Source of the DNA: Solirubrobacter phytolaccae | GTDB taxonomy: Bacteria > Actinomycetota > Thermoleophilia > Solirubrobacterales > Solirubrobacteraceae | Direction: 5' to 3' | DNA: 42,755 nucleotides | NCBI RefSeq assembly: GCF_027587195.1 | Contig: NZ_JAPDDP010000071.1 | Location: 1-42,755 of the forward strand | Shown: positions 7,453 to 16,304 of the stretch, piece after piece | Numbering within the stretch: position 1 is the first letter of the stretch | How the letters are laid out: each line of letters starts with the position of its first letter | Translations under genes and position numbers: made by a program | Notes under the pieces: model-generated | The model's database searches: none | What the model was told of the DNA's origin: nothing | Seen by the model: the letters and a program-made list of their open reading frames with translations, nothing else

Positions 7453-8976
7453 ATGAGCACGCTCGTGGGCATGCAGCTCAGTGGCCGGTACCGGCTCGAC
7501 GCCCAGATCGGCGCGGGAGGGATGTCGACGGTCTATCGGGCGTTCGACCAGAACCTGGAGCGTCGGGTCGCGATCAAGCTCCTGCACCGGGAGATGTCCA
7601 GCGACTCCGACCAGCTGGAGCGCTTCCGGCGCGAGGCGCGCGCGGTCGCGCAGCTCTCGCATCCGCACGTCGTCGGCGTGATCGACACGGGCGAGGACGA
7701 GAACCGCCCGTACATCGTCTTCGAGTACGTCGAGGGCGAGACGCTCAAGGACCGCATCCGCCGGCTCGGGCGGCTGCCCGTCGACGAGTCGCTGGCGTAC
7801 GCGATCGAGATCGCCCGCGCCCTCGGCTCCGCGCACGCGCACGACATCGTGCACCGCGACGTCAAGCCCCAGAACGTCCTGCTGGACCCCGAGGGCTCGG
7901 CCAAGGTCACGGACTTCGGCATCGCCCGCTCCCTGCGCGACGACGGGCTCACCGCGGACGGCCGCGTGCTCGGGACGACGGACTACGTCTCGCCCGAGCA
8001 GGCGCTCGGCCACGACGTCGACGGCCAGTCCGACATCTACTCGCTCGGCGTCGTGCTGTTCGAGATGCTCACCGGCGACGTCCCGTTCGGGGGCGAGAAC
8101 CAGATCGCGGTGGCGATGAAGCACGTCCGCGAGGACCTCCCGGACATCCAGGCGCTGCGGCCGGAGGTCTCCGCGACCACCGCCGCCGTCCTGGACCGGA
8201 TGACGGACAAGGACCTCGCGCACCGCTACCCCGACGTGCCGGCGCTGATCGCCGACCTCGAGGACGCGCTCGCGATCGAGGCCGCACGCTCCGGCACGTC
8301 CACGGGCGAGGCGACCGCGGTCATCCGCACGCTCCCGGCGCGCACGCAGCGGCGGCTGCCGTTCCGCATGCGCCACTCGATCCCGCTCCTGGGCGTGCTG
8401 GCGCTGATCGGCGTCGGCGTGGCGATCGTCGCGATCCTGGCCGGGATCGGCGACGTGCCCGAGCGCGTCGAGCGCGGGACGGGTCCGGGCCGCGTCGAGT
8501 CCACGCCGCAGGGCACGAAGACCGTCTCGGTTCCGCGTGGCTCGGCCCAGGACTACGACCCGCTGGGCGACGAGGAGGAGCACTCCGAGGAGGCCAACCG
8601 CGTCGTCGACCGCGACGATGGCACGACCTGGACGACCGAGACCTACGAGGCCGGCATCGAAGGCGCCGGCAAGGCGGGTGTCGGCATCTACATCGACGCC
8701 CGGCCCGAGGTCGAAGCCGTCGCGATCCAGGTCAAGACGCCCAAGCCGGGCTTCAAGGCGACGATCTACGCCGCGCCCGCCGGCACCGCGCCCAAGTCCG
8801 TGCCGGACGGCTGGACCAAGGTCGGCGGCGGCACGGTCAAGGACAAGGACCAGCGCTTCAAGCTCGACACGGGCGGCAAGAAGTACCGCTACTACCTGGT
8901 CTGGATCACGGATCTCGGCGACAGCGACAGCGCCGAGATCTCCGAGATCCGCCTGTTCCAGGAAGTTGCGGCGTAA
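7453..8976 (+). CDS. Transmembrane Ser/Thr protein kinase with an external discoidin-like domain
   Basis: This 507-residue receptor-type kinase has a complete catalytic domain: glycine loop IGAGGMSTVY (19-28), Lys42 in VAIK, HRDVKPQN (Asp136), DFG (Asp154) and the SPEQ segment. A linker with TAVIRTLP leads to one membrane helix at about 310-331, and residues 350-507 lie outside. The outer part (ANRVVDRDDGTTWTTETY...VAIQVKTPKPGFKATIYAA...) resembles the F5/8-type, discoidin-like jelly-roll domain seen in some actinobacterial MviN- and kinase-linked proteins. No ribosome binding site is clear; CACAAT at 7435-7440 may be a -10 element for a leaderless message. The ligand is unknown. Confidence 0.92.
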   Translation: MSTLVGMQLSGRYRLDAQIGAGGMSTVYRAFDQNLERRVAIKLLHREMSSDSDQLERFRREARAVAQLSHPHVVGVIDTGEDENRPYIVFEYVEGETLKDRIRRLGRLPVDESLAYAIEIARALGSAHAHDIVHRDVKPQNVLLDPEGSAKVTDFGIARSLRDDGLTADGRVLGTTDYVSPEQALGHDVDGQSDIYSLGVVLFEMLTGDVPFGGENQIAVAMKHVREDLPDIQALRPEVSATTAAVLDRMTDKDLAHRYPDVPALIADLEDALAIEAARSGTSTGEATAVIRTLPARTQRRLPFRMRHSIPLLGVLALIGVGVAIVAILAGIGDVPERVERGTGPGRVESTPQGTKTVSVPRGSAQDYDPLGDEEEHSEEANRVVDRDDGTTWTTETYEAGIEGAGKAGVGIYIDARPEVEAVAIQVKTPKPGFKATIYAAPAGTAPKSVPDGWTKVGGGTVKDKDQRFKLDTGGKKYRYYLVWITDLGDSDSAEISEIRLFQEVAA

Positions 8977-8993
8977 ATAAAGACCCAGGGCCT

Positions 8994-9989
8994 TTAGAAA
9001 GCGACCGAGCGCTCGGCTTCAAAGCGCTCGATGGCCAGCGCGATCAGGCGATCGCAGAGCTGCGGGAACGGCACGCCGGTCCGCTCCCAGAGCTTCGGGT
9101 AGACGCTCGTCTTGGTGAAGCCCGGCAGCGTGTTGAGCTCGTTGACCAGCACGCGGTGGCCGTCCTCGACGAAGAAGTCCACGCGGGCGAGGCCGGAGCA
9201 GCCGACGCGCACGAACGTGTCGATCGCCAGCCGGCGCACGTCCTCGAGCACCGCTTCGTCCAGGCGCGCGGGGACGACGAGCTCCATGCCGCCGTCCGTG
9301 TACTTGGCCTCGTAGTCGTACCAGTCGGCGCCGCCGGTGAGGACGATCTCGCCGGGCACCGACGCCTCGGGCTCGGTGCCGAAGCCGAGCACGGCGCACT
9401 CGACCTCCAGGCCGGGCGAGAAGCCCTCGACGATCACGTGGCTGTCGTGGCCGAACGCGGTGTCGAGCGCCGGGCCGAGCTCGGTCTCCGAGGACACCTT
9501 GGCGATGCCGACCGAGGAGCCGAGCCGTGCCGGCTTGACGAACACGGGCGTGCCCAGCGCGGCCAGCTCACGCAGGACGGCCTCGGGCTCGGCGCGCCAG
9601 CGCGCGAGGTGGACGCCCGCGTACGGCACCTGCGGCACGTCGGCCGCGGCGAGCACCTCTTTGAAGACGACCTTGTCCATGCACAGCGAGGACGCGAGGA
9701 CCCCCGCGCCGACGTAGGGCACGTCCAGGAGCTCCAGGAGGCCCTGCAGCGTGCCGTCCTCGCCGAACGGGCCGTGGAGGACCGGGAAGACGACGTCGGC
9801 GTCGAGCAGGCCGCCCCCGGGTGTGAGGGCCAGCGTGTCAGCGCCATGACGCCATTCGCCACTGCGCTCGATCAGCACGTCGACCACTTCATGGCCCGCG
9901 GCGGCGATGCCCTCGCGGACGGCCGCGGCGGAGTTCAGGGAGACGTCGTGTTCAGAAGAACGACCGCCGGCGAGGACGACGATCCTCAT
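8994..9989 (-). CDS. ddl: D-alanine--D-alanine ligase
   Basis: This 331-residue ATP-grasp enzyme makes the D-Ala-D-Ala dipeptide for peptidoglycan precursors. Markers are GGRSSEHDVSL (8-18), HGPFGEDGTLQG (72-83), FVKPARLGSSVGI, LARVDFF and the metal and substrate loop NELNTLPGFT (283-292). It is the last gene of the fhaA-to-ddl operon, its start overlapping the pknB stop by four bases. Placing Ddl under the same promoter as a PASTA kinase, a SEDS polymerase and a PBP ties precursor supply to wall synthesis. It converges with the kinase at 7453-8976. Confidence 0.96.
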   Translation of the reverse strand: MRIVVLAGGRSSEHDVSLNSAAAVREGIAAAGHEVVDVLIERSGEWRHGADTLALTPGGGLLDADVVFPVLHGPFGEDGTLQGLLELLDVPYVGAGVLASSLCMDKVVFKEVLAAADVPQVPYAGVHLARWRAEPEAVLRELAALGTPVFVKPARLGSSVGIAKVSSETELGPALDTAFGHDSHVIVEGFSPGLEVECAVLGFGTEPEASVPGEIVLTGGADWYDYEAKYTDGGMELVVPARLDEAVLEDVRRLAIDTFVRVGCSGLARVDFFVEDGHRVLVNELNTLPGFTKTSVYPKLWERTGVPFPQLCDRLIALAIERFEAERSVAF

Positions 9990-11788
9990 GGCGTGGGGGT
10001 GGCGGTCGGGGTGGCGTTGGGGTCAGGCACGACGGCAATGGTGACCGTGCCACCGGTCGAACGCCGCGTTCCGGCCGCCGGCGACTGCCCGATCACGCGG
10101 CCGACAAGCGACGGATCGCCTTGGCGCTCGACCGTCTTGACCTTGTAGCCCGCGTCCTCGAGCGCCTGCGTCGCCTCCTCGACCGTCGGGTTGTCGGTCG
10201 TCACGTCCGGGATCTGCGGGCGCTCCTTGGCGACGACGATCGCCACGGCCGAGCCCGGCTCGACGGTCGCGCCGCTCGCCGGGTTCTGCTCGAGCACCGT
10301 GCCGGGCGGCTCCGAGCTCTCGCGCTCGGTCACCTGCGCGGTCAGCCCGGCGCTCTGGAGCGCCTGCTCGGCACCGTCGCGCGTGTTGCCGACGACGCCG
10401 GGCACGGTGACGCCCGCCTTGCCACGGCTGACGGTCAGCGTGATCGTGCGGCCCTTGGACACCGCGCGCCCCTGCTCGGGCGAGGCGCTGATGACGTCGC
10501 CTTCGGGGACGGTGTCCGAGTACTCGCGCTCCACCTTGCTCTTGAAGCCCGCGTCCGCGAGCGCCTGCTCCGCATCGTCCTGGGAGGAGCCGACCACGGC
10601 GGGCACGGTCACCTGCTCGCGGCCGGCGGAGACGCGGATCTCGACGGAGCCGCCCTCGCGCACCTCCGAGCCGGCGTCGGGGTTCTGCGAGATGACCTCG
10701 TCGCGCGGGACCTCGTCGCTGACGACGTTCTCGATGTCCGGCTCCAGCCCGCGGCGCTGCAGGATCGCGATCGCGTCGTCGGCGTTGCGGCCGACGAGGT
10801 TGGGCACCGTCACCTTCTCGCCGCCGGCGAGGGCGAAGTACGCCGCGACGGCGATCCCGACGGCCACGAGCGCGACCAGCGCCCAGATCCACCAGCGCGA
10901 CCGGCGCACTTCCTCCTCGGCCCACGGCTCGACGGGCGGAGGCTCGACGACGATCGGCCGGGTCGGCGCGTGGCGCGCCTGCTCGAGCGCCGCGATGAAC
11001 TCCTCCGCGCTCTGGAAGCGCAGGTTCGGGTCCTTCTCCAGCGCGCGCAGCACGACCGCCTCGAGCGCCGGCGGGATCCCGGGACGCAGCTGGCCGGGCG
11101 GGACGGGCCGCTCGTTGACGTGCTTGAGCGCGATCGAGACCGGCGCCTCGCCGTCGAAGGGCACCTGGCCGGTGAGCAGCTCGTAGAGCACGATCCCGGC
11201 CGAGTACAGGTCCGAGCGGCGGTCGACGGGATGGCCGTTGGCCTGCTCGGGCGAGAGGTACTGGACCGTGCCGACGATCGACCCGGTCTGCGTCATCTCC
11301 GAGTGGCCGGCGCGGGCGATCCCGAAGTCGGCGACCTTCGCCTCGCCCTCGGGGTCCAGGATCACGTTCTGCGGCTTGATGTCGCGATGGACGATCCCAC
11401 GCCGGTGCGCGTAGGCGAGCGCCCGCAGGATCTGCTCGACCAGCCCGACCGCGATGTGCGGCGGCAGCGGGCCGCGCTCGGTCACGAGCTCCTTGAGCGT
11501 CTGCCCGTCCACCAGCTCCATCGCGATGTAGGGCGTGCCCTCCCACTCCGAGCGGTCGAAGACGCCGACGATGTTCGGGTGCGTAAGCCCGGCGGCGGCC
11601 TGCGCCTCGCGGCGGAAGCGCTCGCGGAACTCGGGGTCGGAGGCGTAGCGCCCGCCGAGCAGCTTGAGCGCGACGCGGCGACCGAGCACCTCGTCCTCCG
11701 CACACCAGACCTCGGCCATGCCGCCGGCGCCCAGGCGTTTCATCGCCCGGTAGCGGCCGTCGATGATGGTGTCGCGGGAGACGATCAT
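9986..11788 (-). CDS. pknB: PASTA-domain Ser/Thr protein kinase PknB
   Basis: This 600-residue kinase senses cell-wall fragments. The catalytic domain has RLGAGGMAEVW (18-28), Lys42, HRDIKPQN (Asp136), DFG (Asp154) and a TQTGSIVGT activation loop. One membrane helix (about 299-321) is followed outside by four PASTA repeats (roughly 325-390, 392-458, 460-526 and 527-590) and a short Thr/Pro tail. PASTA domains bind muropeptides or lipid II in known relatives. The ATG at 11788 comes two bases after the pbpA stop and gives the family's usual kinase beginning; the open frame extends further upstream but only in antisense to pbpA. Its operon holds the cognate phosphatase and two FHA proteins. Confidence 0.97.
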   Translation of the reverse strand: MIVSRDTIIDGRYRAMKRLGAGGMAEVWCAEDEVLGRRVALKLLGGRYASDPEFRERFRREAQAAAGLTHPNIVGVFDRSEWEGTPYIAMELVDGQTLKELVTERGPLPPHIAVGLVEQILRALAYAHRRGIVHRDIKPQNVILDPEGEAKVADFGIARAGHSEMTQTGSIVGTVQYLSPEQANGHPVDRRSDLYSAGIVLYELLTGQVPFDGEAPVSIALKHVNERPVPPGQLRPGIPPALEAVVLRALEKDPNLRFQSAEEFIAALEQARHAPTRPIVVEPPPVEPWAEEEVRRSRWWIWALVALVAVGIAVAAYFALAGGEKVTVPNLVGRNADDAIAILQRRGLEPDIENVVSDEVPRDEVISQNPDAGSEVREGGSVEIRVSAGREQVTVPAVVGSSQDDAEQALADAGFKSKVEREYSDTVPEGDVISASPEQGRAVSKGRTITLTVSRGKAGVTVPGVVGNTRDGAEQALQSAGLTAQVTERESSEPPGTVLEQNPASGATVEPGSAVAIVVAKERPQIPDVTTDNPTVEEATQALEDAGYKVKTVERQGDPSLVGRVIGQSPAAGTRRSTGGTVTIAVVPDPNATPTATPTP

Positions 11789-11790
11789 CG

Positions 11791-13179
11791 CTATTGCCCC
11801 AGCGCCTGCAGGACTTGCTTGGCGATCGGTGCCGCGACGGTACCGCCCTGGCCCTGCTCGCGCTCGATGATCACGGCCACGGCGACGTCCTCGGTGAAGC
11901 CGATGAACCAGAGGTCGTTGATGCGCTGGGCGATGTTGATCTCCGCGGTGCCGGTCTTGCCGGCGACCTCGACGCCCTGCAGCGCGGCCGCGGTGCCCGA
12001 GCCCTCGCGCACGACGGACTTCATCATCGTCCCGACCTTCGCGGCCGTGTCCTCGGACATCACCCGCGTGGCCTCCTTGGGCATCGGCTCGTCCACGGTC
12101 CGCCCGTCCGGGTCCACGACCTTCGCCACGAGCCGCGGCTCCATCCGCACGCCGCCGTTCGCGATCGTCTGCGCGACGGTCGCCATCTGCAGCGGCGTGA
12201 CGAGCAGCAGGCCCTGGCCGATCGCGGTCCGGCCCACGTCCACCCGGCCCGACGACATCGGGATGAGCTCGTTCTTGACGGTGTCCCGCGGCCCGCTGGA
12301 CTGCATCTGCTCCTCCGGGTAGTCCAGCGGCGGCTTGGAGCCGAACCCGAACCGGTCCATGTACTCCTGCATCCGGTTGCGGCCGAGCTTCACGCCGACC
12401 TCCGCCCACACCGTGTTGACGGAGTTCGTGAGCGCCTCGGTGAGGGTGATGTCGCCATAGTCGCGCTGTCCGAAGTTGTTCAGCGGCGTACCCGAGATCA
12501 CCTTCCCGTTCTTGCCGTTCACGCGCGAGTCGGGTTCGTAGCGGCCGCTGTCGATCGCGGCGGTCGCGGTCACCGTCTTCATCGTCGAGCCGGGCGGATA
12601 CAGGCCCTGGGTCGCGCGATTGAGGACGCTCTTGGCGTCCTCGGGGTGGTCCGGGTCGAACGACGGCGTGCCCGCCATGACCTTGACCGAGCCGTCCTTG
12701 ATGCCGAGCGCGACGACCGCGCCCTGGTGGCCCTGGAGCAGGTCGTAGGCGAGCTCCTGGGCGCGCGGGACGAGCGTCGTCTGCAGGTCGTCGCCGATCT
12801 GCGTGTCCTTGGTCAGGGAGTCGATCAGGCTCGTCAGCTCCTGCTTGCGGCCGACGAGCGCGTCGTTGTAGTACTTCTCGATCCCGGCCCGCCCGAACCG
12901 CACGTTGTCGTACCCGACGGGCAGCGCGAACAGGCTCCCGGTCGGGTAGCGGCGGCCGTAGCGGTCGCCCGACAGCCGCGTGCTGCCGGCCAGCACCTCG
13001 CGGTTCGCGGCCCGGATCACGCCGCGCTTGATCCGCTGCTCCTCGATCCGCACGCGCGCGTTCTTCGGGTTCTCGCGCAGGCGCTCGGAGCCGAACACCG
13101 CCCAGCGCGACGTGAACCCGATCAGCACCGCGAACAGGACGAGGAAGACGACGTAGAGGCGCAGGATCGGGGCGTTCAT
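11791..13179 (-). CDS. pbpA: Class B penicillin-binding protein (transpeptidase)
   Basis: This 462-residue enzyme cross-links peptidoglycan outside the cell membrane. An N-terminal membrane anchor spans about 7-25. The transpeptidase motifs are all present: STMK with nucleophile Ser198, SVN at 253-255, and KTGT at 408-411. It lacks PASTA repeats and is of the size of mycobacterial PbpA. It starts four bases inside the rodA end, so the SEDS glycosyltransferase and this PBP are made as a pair, the usual partnership for elongation or division synthesis. Confidence 0.96.
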   Translation of the reverse strand: MNAPILRLYVVFLVLFAVLIGFTSRWAVFGSERLRENPKNARVRIEEQRIKRGVIRAANREVLAGSTRLSGDRYGRRYPTGSLFALPVGYDNVRFGRAGIEKYYNDALVGRKQELTSLIDSLTKDTQIGDDLQTTLVPRAQELAYDLLQGHQGAVVALGIKDGSVKVMAGTPSFDPDHPEDAKSVLNRATQGLYPPGSTMKTVTATAAIDSGRYEPDSRVNGKNGKVISGTPLNNFGQRDYGDITLTEALTNSVNTVWAEVGVKLGRNRMQEYMDRFGFGSKPPLDYPEEQMQSSGPRDTVKNELIPMSSGRVDVGRTAIGQGLLLVTPLQMATVAQTIANGGVRMEPRLVAKVVDPDGRTVDEPMPKEATRVMSEDTAAKVGTMMKSVVREGSGTAAALQGVEVAGKTGTAEINIAQRINDLWFIGFTEDVAVAVIIEREQGQGGTVAAPIAKQVLQALGQ

Positions 13180-14474
13180 GCCGGCGTCCTCGCGCGGTTG
13201 GAGATCAGCAGCAGCAGCGCCAGCAGGATGAAGTTGGCGACGATCGACGAGCCGCCGTAGCTCACGAACGGCAGCGTGACGCCGGTCAGCGGGATCACGC
13301 GGGTGACGCCGCCGACGATCACGAACACCTGCAGCGCCATCACGGCGGTCAGGCCCGTGGCCAGCAGCTTGGAGAAGCTGTCCGCCGCGAGCGTCGCGAT
13401 CTTGAAGCCGCGCTCGGCGATCAGCATGTACGTGGCGATCACACCGAGGCCGCCGACGAGCCCGAGGTCGTTGACGATCACCGCGTAGATCATGTCCGTC
13501 TCCGGCGCCGGGATCAGCGGCCCGCCGTCCGGCACGCGCAGCACCGCGGCGCCCAGCCCACGGCCGAAGAGCCCGCCGTCGGCCATCGCGAACATGCCGT
13601 TGGCGATCTGGTAGGAGCCGCCTTCCGCGTCATAGAGCCCGGGCGCGAACGGGTTCAGCCAGACGTCGATGCGGTCCTGCACGTGCCCGACGGTGGAGGC
13701 GAAGAAGTAGGCGCCGGCCGCGAACATGCCGAGCCCGATGACGACGAAGCTCAGCCGGTTCGTGGCCACGTAGATCAGCGCCAGGAACGCGCCGAAGTAC
13801 ATCAGCGACGAGCCGAGGTCGCGGATGAACACGAGCATGAACATCGCCGCGCCCCAGACCACGAGCAGCGGGCCGAGGTGCTTGAACGGCGGGATCGTGA
13901 CGCCGAGGAAGCGGCGCGAGCCCTGCACGAGCACCTGGCGCGTGTCGCGGAGGTAGGCGGCGAGGAAGATGACGATGGCGATCTTGCCCAGCTCTGCGGG
14001 CTGGAACGAGACCGGCCCGATCCCGACGCCGAGGTAGGCGCCGTTGACCTGCTGGCCGATGCCGGGCACGCGCGGGAGCAGCAGCAGCGCGAGGCCGGCG
14101 AGCGCGATCGTGTAGCGGTAGCGCTCCAGCACGCGGAAGTCGCGCAGCAGGAAGATCGTCGCCACGAAGGCGATCAGGCCGATCACGAACCACTGCGCCT
14201 GGTCGCGCGCGAGCACGTCGTCGATCCGGTAGATGACGACGAGCCCGAAGCACGCCAGGACCGCCACCAGCGGGAACAGGTACGGATCCGCGTACGGCAG
14301 CGTGAAGCGGATCACGAGGTGCGCGACGAAGCACAGGCCGAGGAAGATCCCGCCGTAGGTCAGCGAGACGTTCGAGAGCAGCTCGTTGCGTTGGATGAAG
14401 ATCGCGGCGAACCCCAGCGTCACCAAGAGGGACGCCGGGATGAGCGCCAGCAACTCGCGGTTGCGGGCGCTCAT
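13176..14474 (-). CDS. rodA: SEDS-family peptidoglycan glycosyltransferase (RodA/FtsW)
   Basis: This 432-residue polytopic membrane protein has about ten membrane segments and the SEDS signatures VFIRDLGSSLMYFGAF and, near the C-terminus, TLPFVSYGGSSIVANF. SEDS proteins polymerise lipid II into glycan strands together with a class B PBP, here the adjacent pbpA. RodA is the name used for this operon position in actinobacteria; sequence reading alone cannot separate RodA from FtsW. One base separates it from the upstream phosphatase gene. Confidence 0.94.
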   Translation of the reverse strand: MSARNRELLALIPASLLVTLGFAAIFIQRNELLSNVSLTYGGIFLGLCFVAHLVIRFTLPYADPYLFPLVAVLACFGLVVIYRIDDVLARDQAQWFVIGLIAFVATIFLLRDFRVLERYRYTIALAGLALLLLPRVPGIGQQVNGAYLGVGIGPVSFQPAELGKIAIVIFLAAYLRDTRQVLVQGSRRFLGVTIPPFKHLGPLLVVWGAAMFMLVFIRDLGSSLMYFGAFLALIYVATNRLSFVVIGLGMFAAGAYFFASTVGHVQDRIDVWLNPFAPGLYDAEGGSYQIANGMFAMADGGLFGRGLGAAVLRVPDGGPLIPAPETDMIYAVIVNDLGLVGGLGVIATYMLIAERGFKIATLAADSFSKLLATGLTAVMALQVFVIVGGVTRVIPLTGVTLPFVSYGGSSIVANFILLALLLLISNRARTPA

Positions 14475-14475
14475 A

Positions 14476-15813
14476 TCAGGAGATTTCGCCGTCCTCGAGG
14501 GCCTTCAGCAGCGCTTCGGCGTCGTCCTTGGACCGCAGCTTGTGGTCGGTGAAGGTCGAGCGCCGCGCGGGCGGGACGTTCTGGATCGTCACGCCCGATG
14601 GACGAACCGGCTGGTAGAGCTCGATGCCGAGCGGGAGGTCGTACGGCAACCCGTGGTAGAGCGTCACGACGTCCCCACCGGCCTTGTCGACGCCGACGAA
14701 GTACACCTGTCGGGTCGCGAGCCAGAACGCGGCCAGCAGGCCGAAGAGCGAGCCCAGGACGATCAGCTTCCCGGGCGAGAACAGGCGGAAGCGACGGCGC
14801 CTGCGGGGCGGCGCCTCCTCCCGGCGGGGAGGCGCGTGCGGACGCTCCTCCTCTTCATCGATCGGCTGCGCGCGCGGACGCACCGCGGAGAGCGCGACGG
14901 TGCCCGAGGCGCGGTACGCGGCCTCCCGGGCGACGGCCTCGTCGCCCGTGCGCGTGTGGCCCGTCGGGCGGCTCACGCCCTGGCGCGGCTCGGCGACCGC
15001 CTCGCCCGTGAACGTCTGGTACTCGTGCGTGTCCCCGTCGTTGGGGATCTCGTAGGCCTCGGTGGGCTGGTCGAGCGACGAGCCGCCCACGGGGATCTCT
15101 TCGATCCGGAAGAGGATGATCGTGATGTTGTCGCGCCCGCCGGCGTCGTTGGCGGCGGCGATCAGCGCCCGGCCGAGGTCGGCGAGCGGGCGCTCGGAGT
15201 CGGCCAGCAGCGCCTTGAGCTCGGGCTCGCGGACCATCGCGGTGAGGCCGTCCGAGCAGACCATGAACAGGTCGCCGGCGTGGGCGGGCTCCTCGAAGAC
15301 GTCGACCTGCACGCTGGGCTCCGGCCCGAGCGCGCGCGTGATCACGGAGCGCTGCGGGTGCGTCTCCGCCTGCTCCTCCGTGAGCTTCTCGCGATCGATC
15401 AGCTCCTGCACGAGCGAGTGGTCCTTCGTGATCCGGCGCAGCTCGCCGTCGCGCAGCAGGTAGCAGCGCGAGTCGCCGACGTGGGCGACGGTCACGGTGC
15501 GCTCGCCGACGTACGCGGCGGTCACGGTCGTGCCCATCCCGTGGCGACCCGACTGGGTACGGGAGCGCTCGTGGATGGAGCGGTTGGCCTCCTCGATGAT
15601 GCGCTTGAGGCCCTCACCGGGCGGGCCGCCGTCGGGCAGCCCGGGGGCGAACGACTCGACCGCCATCTCCGAGGCCACCTCGCCGGCCTGGGCGCCGCCC
15701 ATGCCGTCGGCGACGACGAACAACGGCGCACGCACGAAGTAGTTGTCTTCGTTGCCCGTGCGCTGGAGGCCGAGGTCCGACCCGTGCCAATGCTCAGCGA
15801 TTCGCAGCATCAC
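14476..15813 (-). CDS. pstP: PP2C-type Ser/Thr phosphatase with membrane anchor
   Basis: This 445-residue protein should reverse the phosphorylation made by the operon's kinase. The PP2C domain (about 1-245) has GLQRTGNEDNYF, VADGMGG (34-40), GTTVTAAYV, VAHVGDSRCYL, VCSDGLT and GRDNITIILF, which hold the metal-binding aspartates. A charged linker rich in Arg and Glu follows, then a membrane helix at about 350-368 and an external tail of roughly 75 residues that ends in a Leu/Ala/Glu helix. The tail contains YHGLPYDLPLGIELYQPV, a feature also seen in actinobacterial PstP. It overlaps the fhaB stop by four bases. Confidence 0.95.
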   Translation of the reverse strand: MMLRIAEHWHGSDLGLQRTGNEDNYFVRAPLFVVADGMGGAQAGEVASEMAVESFAPGLPDGGPPGEGLKRIIEEANRSIHERSRTQSGRHGMGTTVTAAYVGERTVTVAHVGDSRCYLLRDGELRRITKDHSLVQELIDREKLTEEQAETHPQRSVITRALGPEPSVQVDVFEEPAHAGDLFMVCSDGLTAMVREPELKALLADSERPLADLGRALIAAANDAGGRDNITIILFRIEEIPVGGSSLDQPTEAYEIPNDGDTHEYQTFTGEAVAEPRQGVSRPTGHTRTGDEAVAREAAYRASGTVALSAVRPRAQPIDEEEERPHAPPRREEAPPRRRRRFRLFSPGKLIVLGSLFGLLAAFWLATRQVYFVGVDKAGGDVVTLYHGLPYDLPLGIELYQPVRPSGVTIQNVPPARRSTFTDHKLRSKDDAEALLKALEDGEIS

Positions 15814-16301
15814 CGCTCGTAGGAGAAGACGCTGTCGCCGATCCGGATCTTGTCCCCGGCATGCAGAGGCTGAGGCCCGCGCAGCGGCTCCTCATTGAGA
15901 TACGTGCCGTTCGTGGACCCGAGATCCTCCAAGACCATCACATCTCCCTGCGGGGTCAGCCGCGCATGCTTTGAAGACGCGAACCCGTCCTCGAGGCGAA
16001 TGTCCGCTTGGTCACCACGACCGAGCAGCGCCCCCTCGCTGAGATCATAGGCGGAGCCGGCCGCCAAGCCCGCCGCGATGTCGACCCGCAGCTTCGGTCG
16101 CCCGATGTCCCGCGCCATCGGCGTCGACGCGCTGTACATGCCCGTCGCGCCCTCGTCGTAGTCCGCGCTGGGCCCGCTGTAGGCCGGTTCCGCGCCGCGC
16201 CGCAGGTCCTTCAGGGCCGAGCGGGCGACCCACAGCAGGAACAGGTACAGCACGGCCAGGAACCCGAACTTGAGCGCGACGGAGATCGGTTCGAGCTCCA
16301 T
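15810..16301 (-). CDS. fhaB: FHA domain protein FhaB, membrane-anchored
   Basis: This 163-residue protein has an N-terminal membrane helix (about 9-27) and a C-terminal FHA domain (about 90-160) with LLGRGDQADI, SSKHARL and DLGSTNGTYLN, the residues that read phosphothreonine. The linker contains DEGATGMYSAS with Thr53. Nearly the same motif occurs in the neighbouring fhaA product, suggesting a common phosphorylation site. In mycobacteria FhaB links PknB signalling to wall synthesis and division. It starts three bases after fhaA. Confidence 0.94.
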   Translation of the reverse strand: MELEPISVALKFGFLAVLYLFLLWVARSALKDLRRGAEPAYSGPSADYDEGATGMYSASTPMARDIGRPKLRVDIAAGLAAGSAYDLSEGALLGRGDQADIRLEDGFASSKHARLTPQGDVMVLEDLGSTNGTYLNEEPLRGPQPLHAGDKIRIGDSVFSYER

Positions 16302-16304
16302 CCG

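Noticed and set aside
8979-8995. Possible terminator between the discoidin-like kinase and ddl
   Set aside because: The stem AAAGACC/GGCCTTT has a mismatch and nearly no loop, so it is too weak to report.
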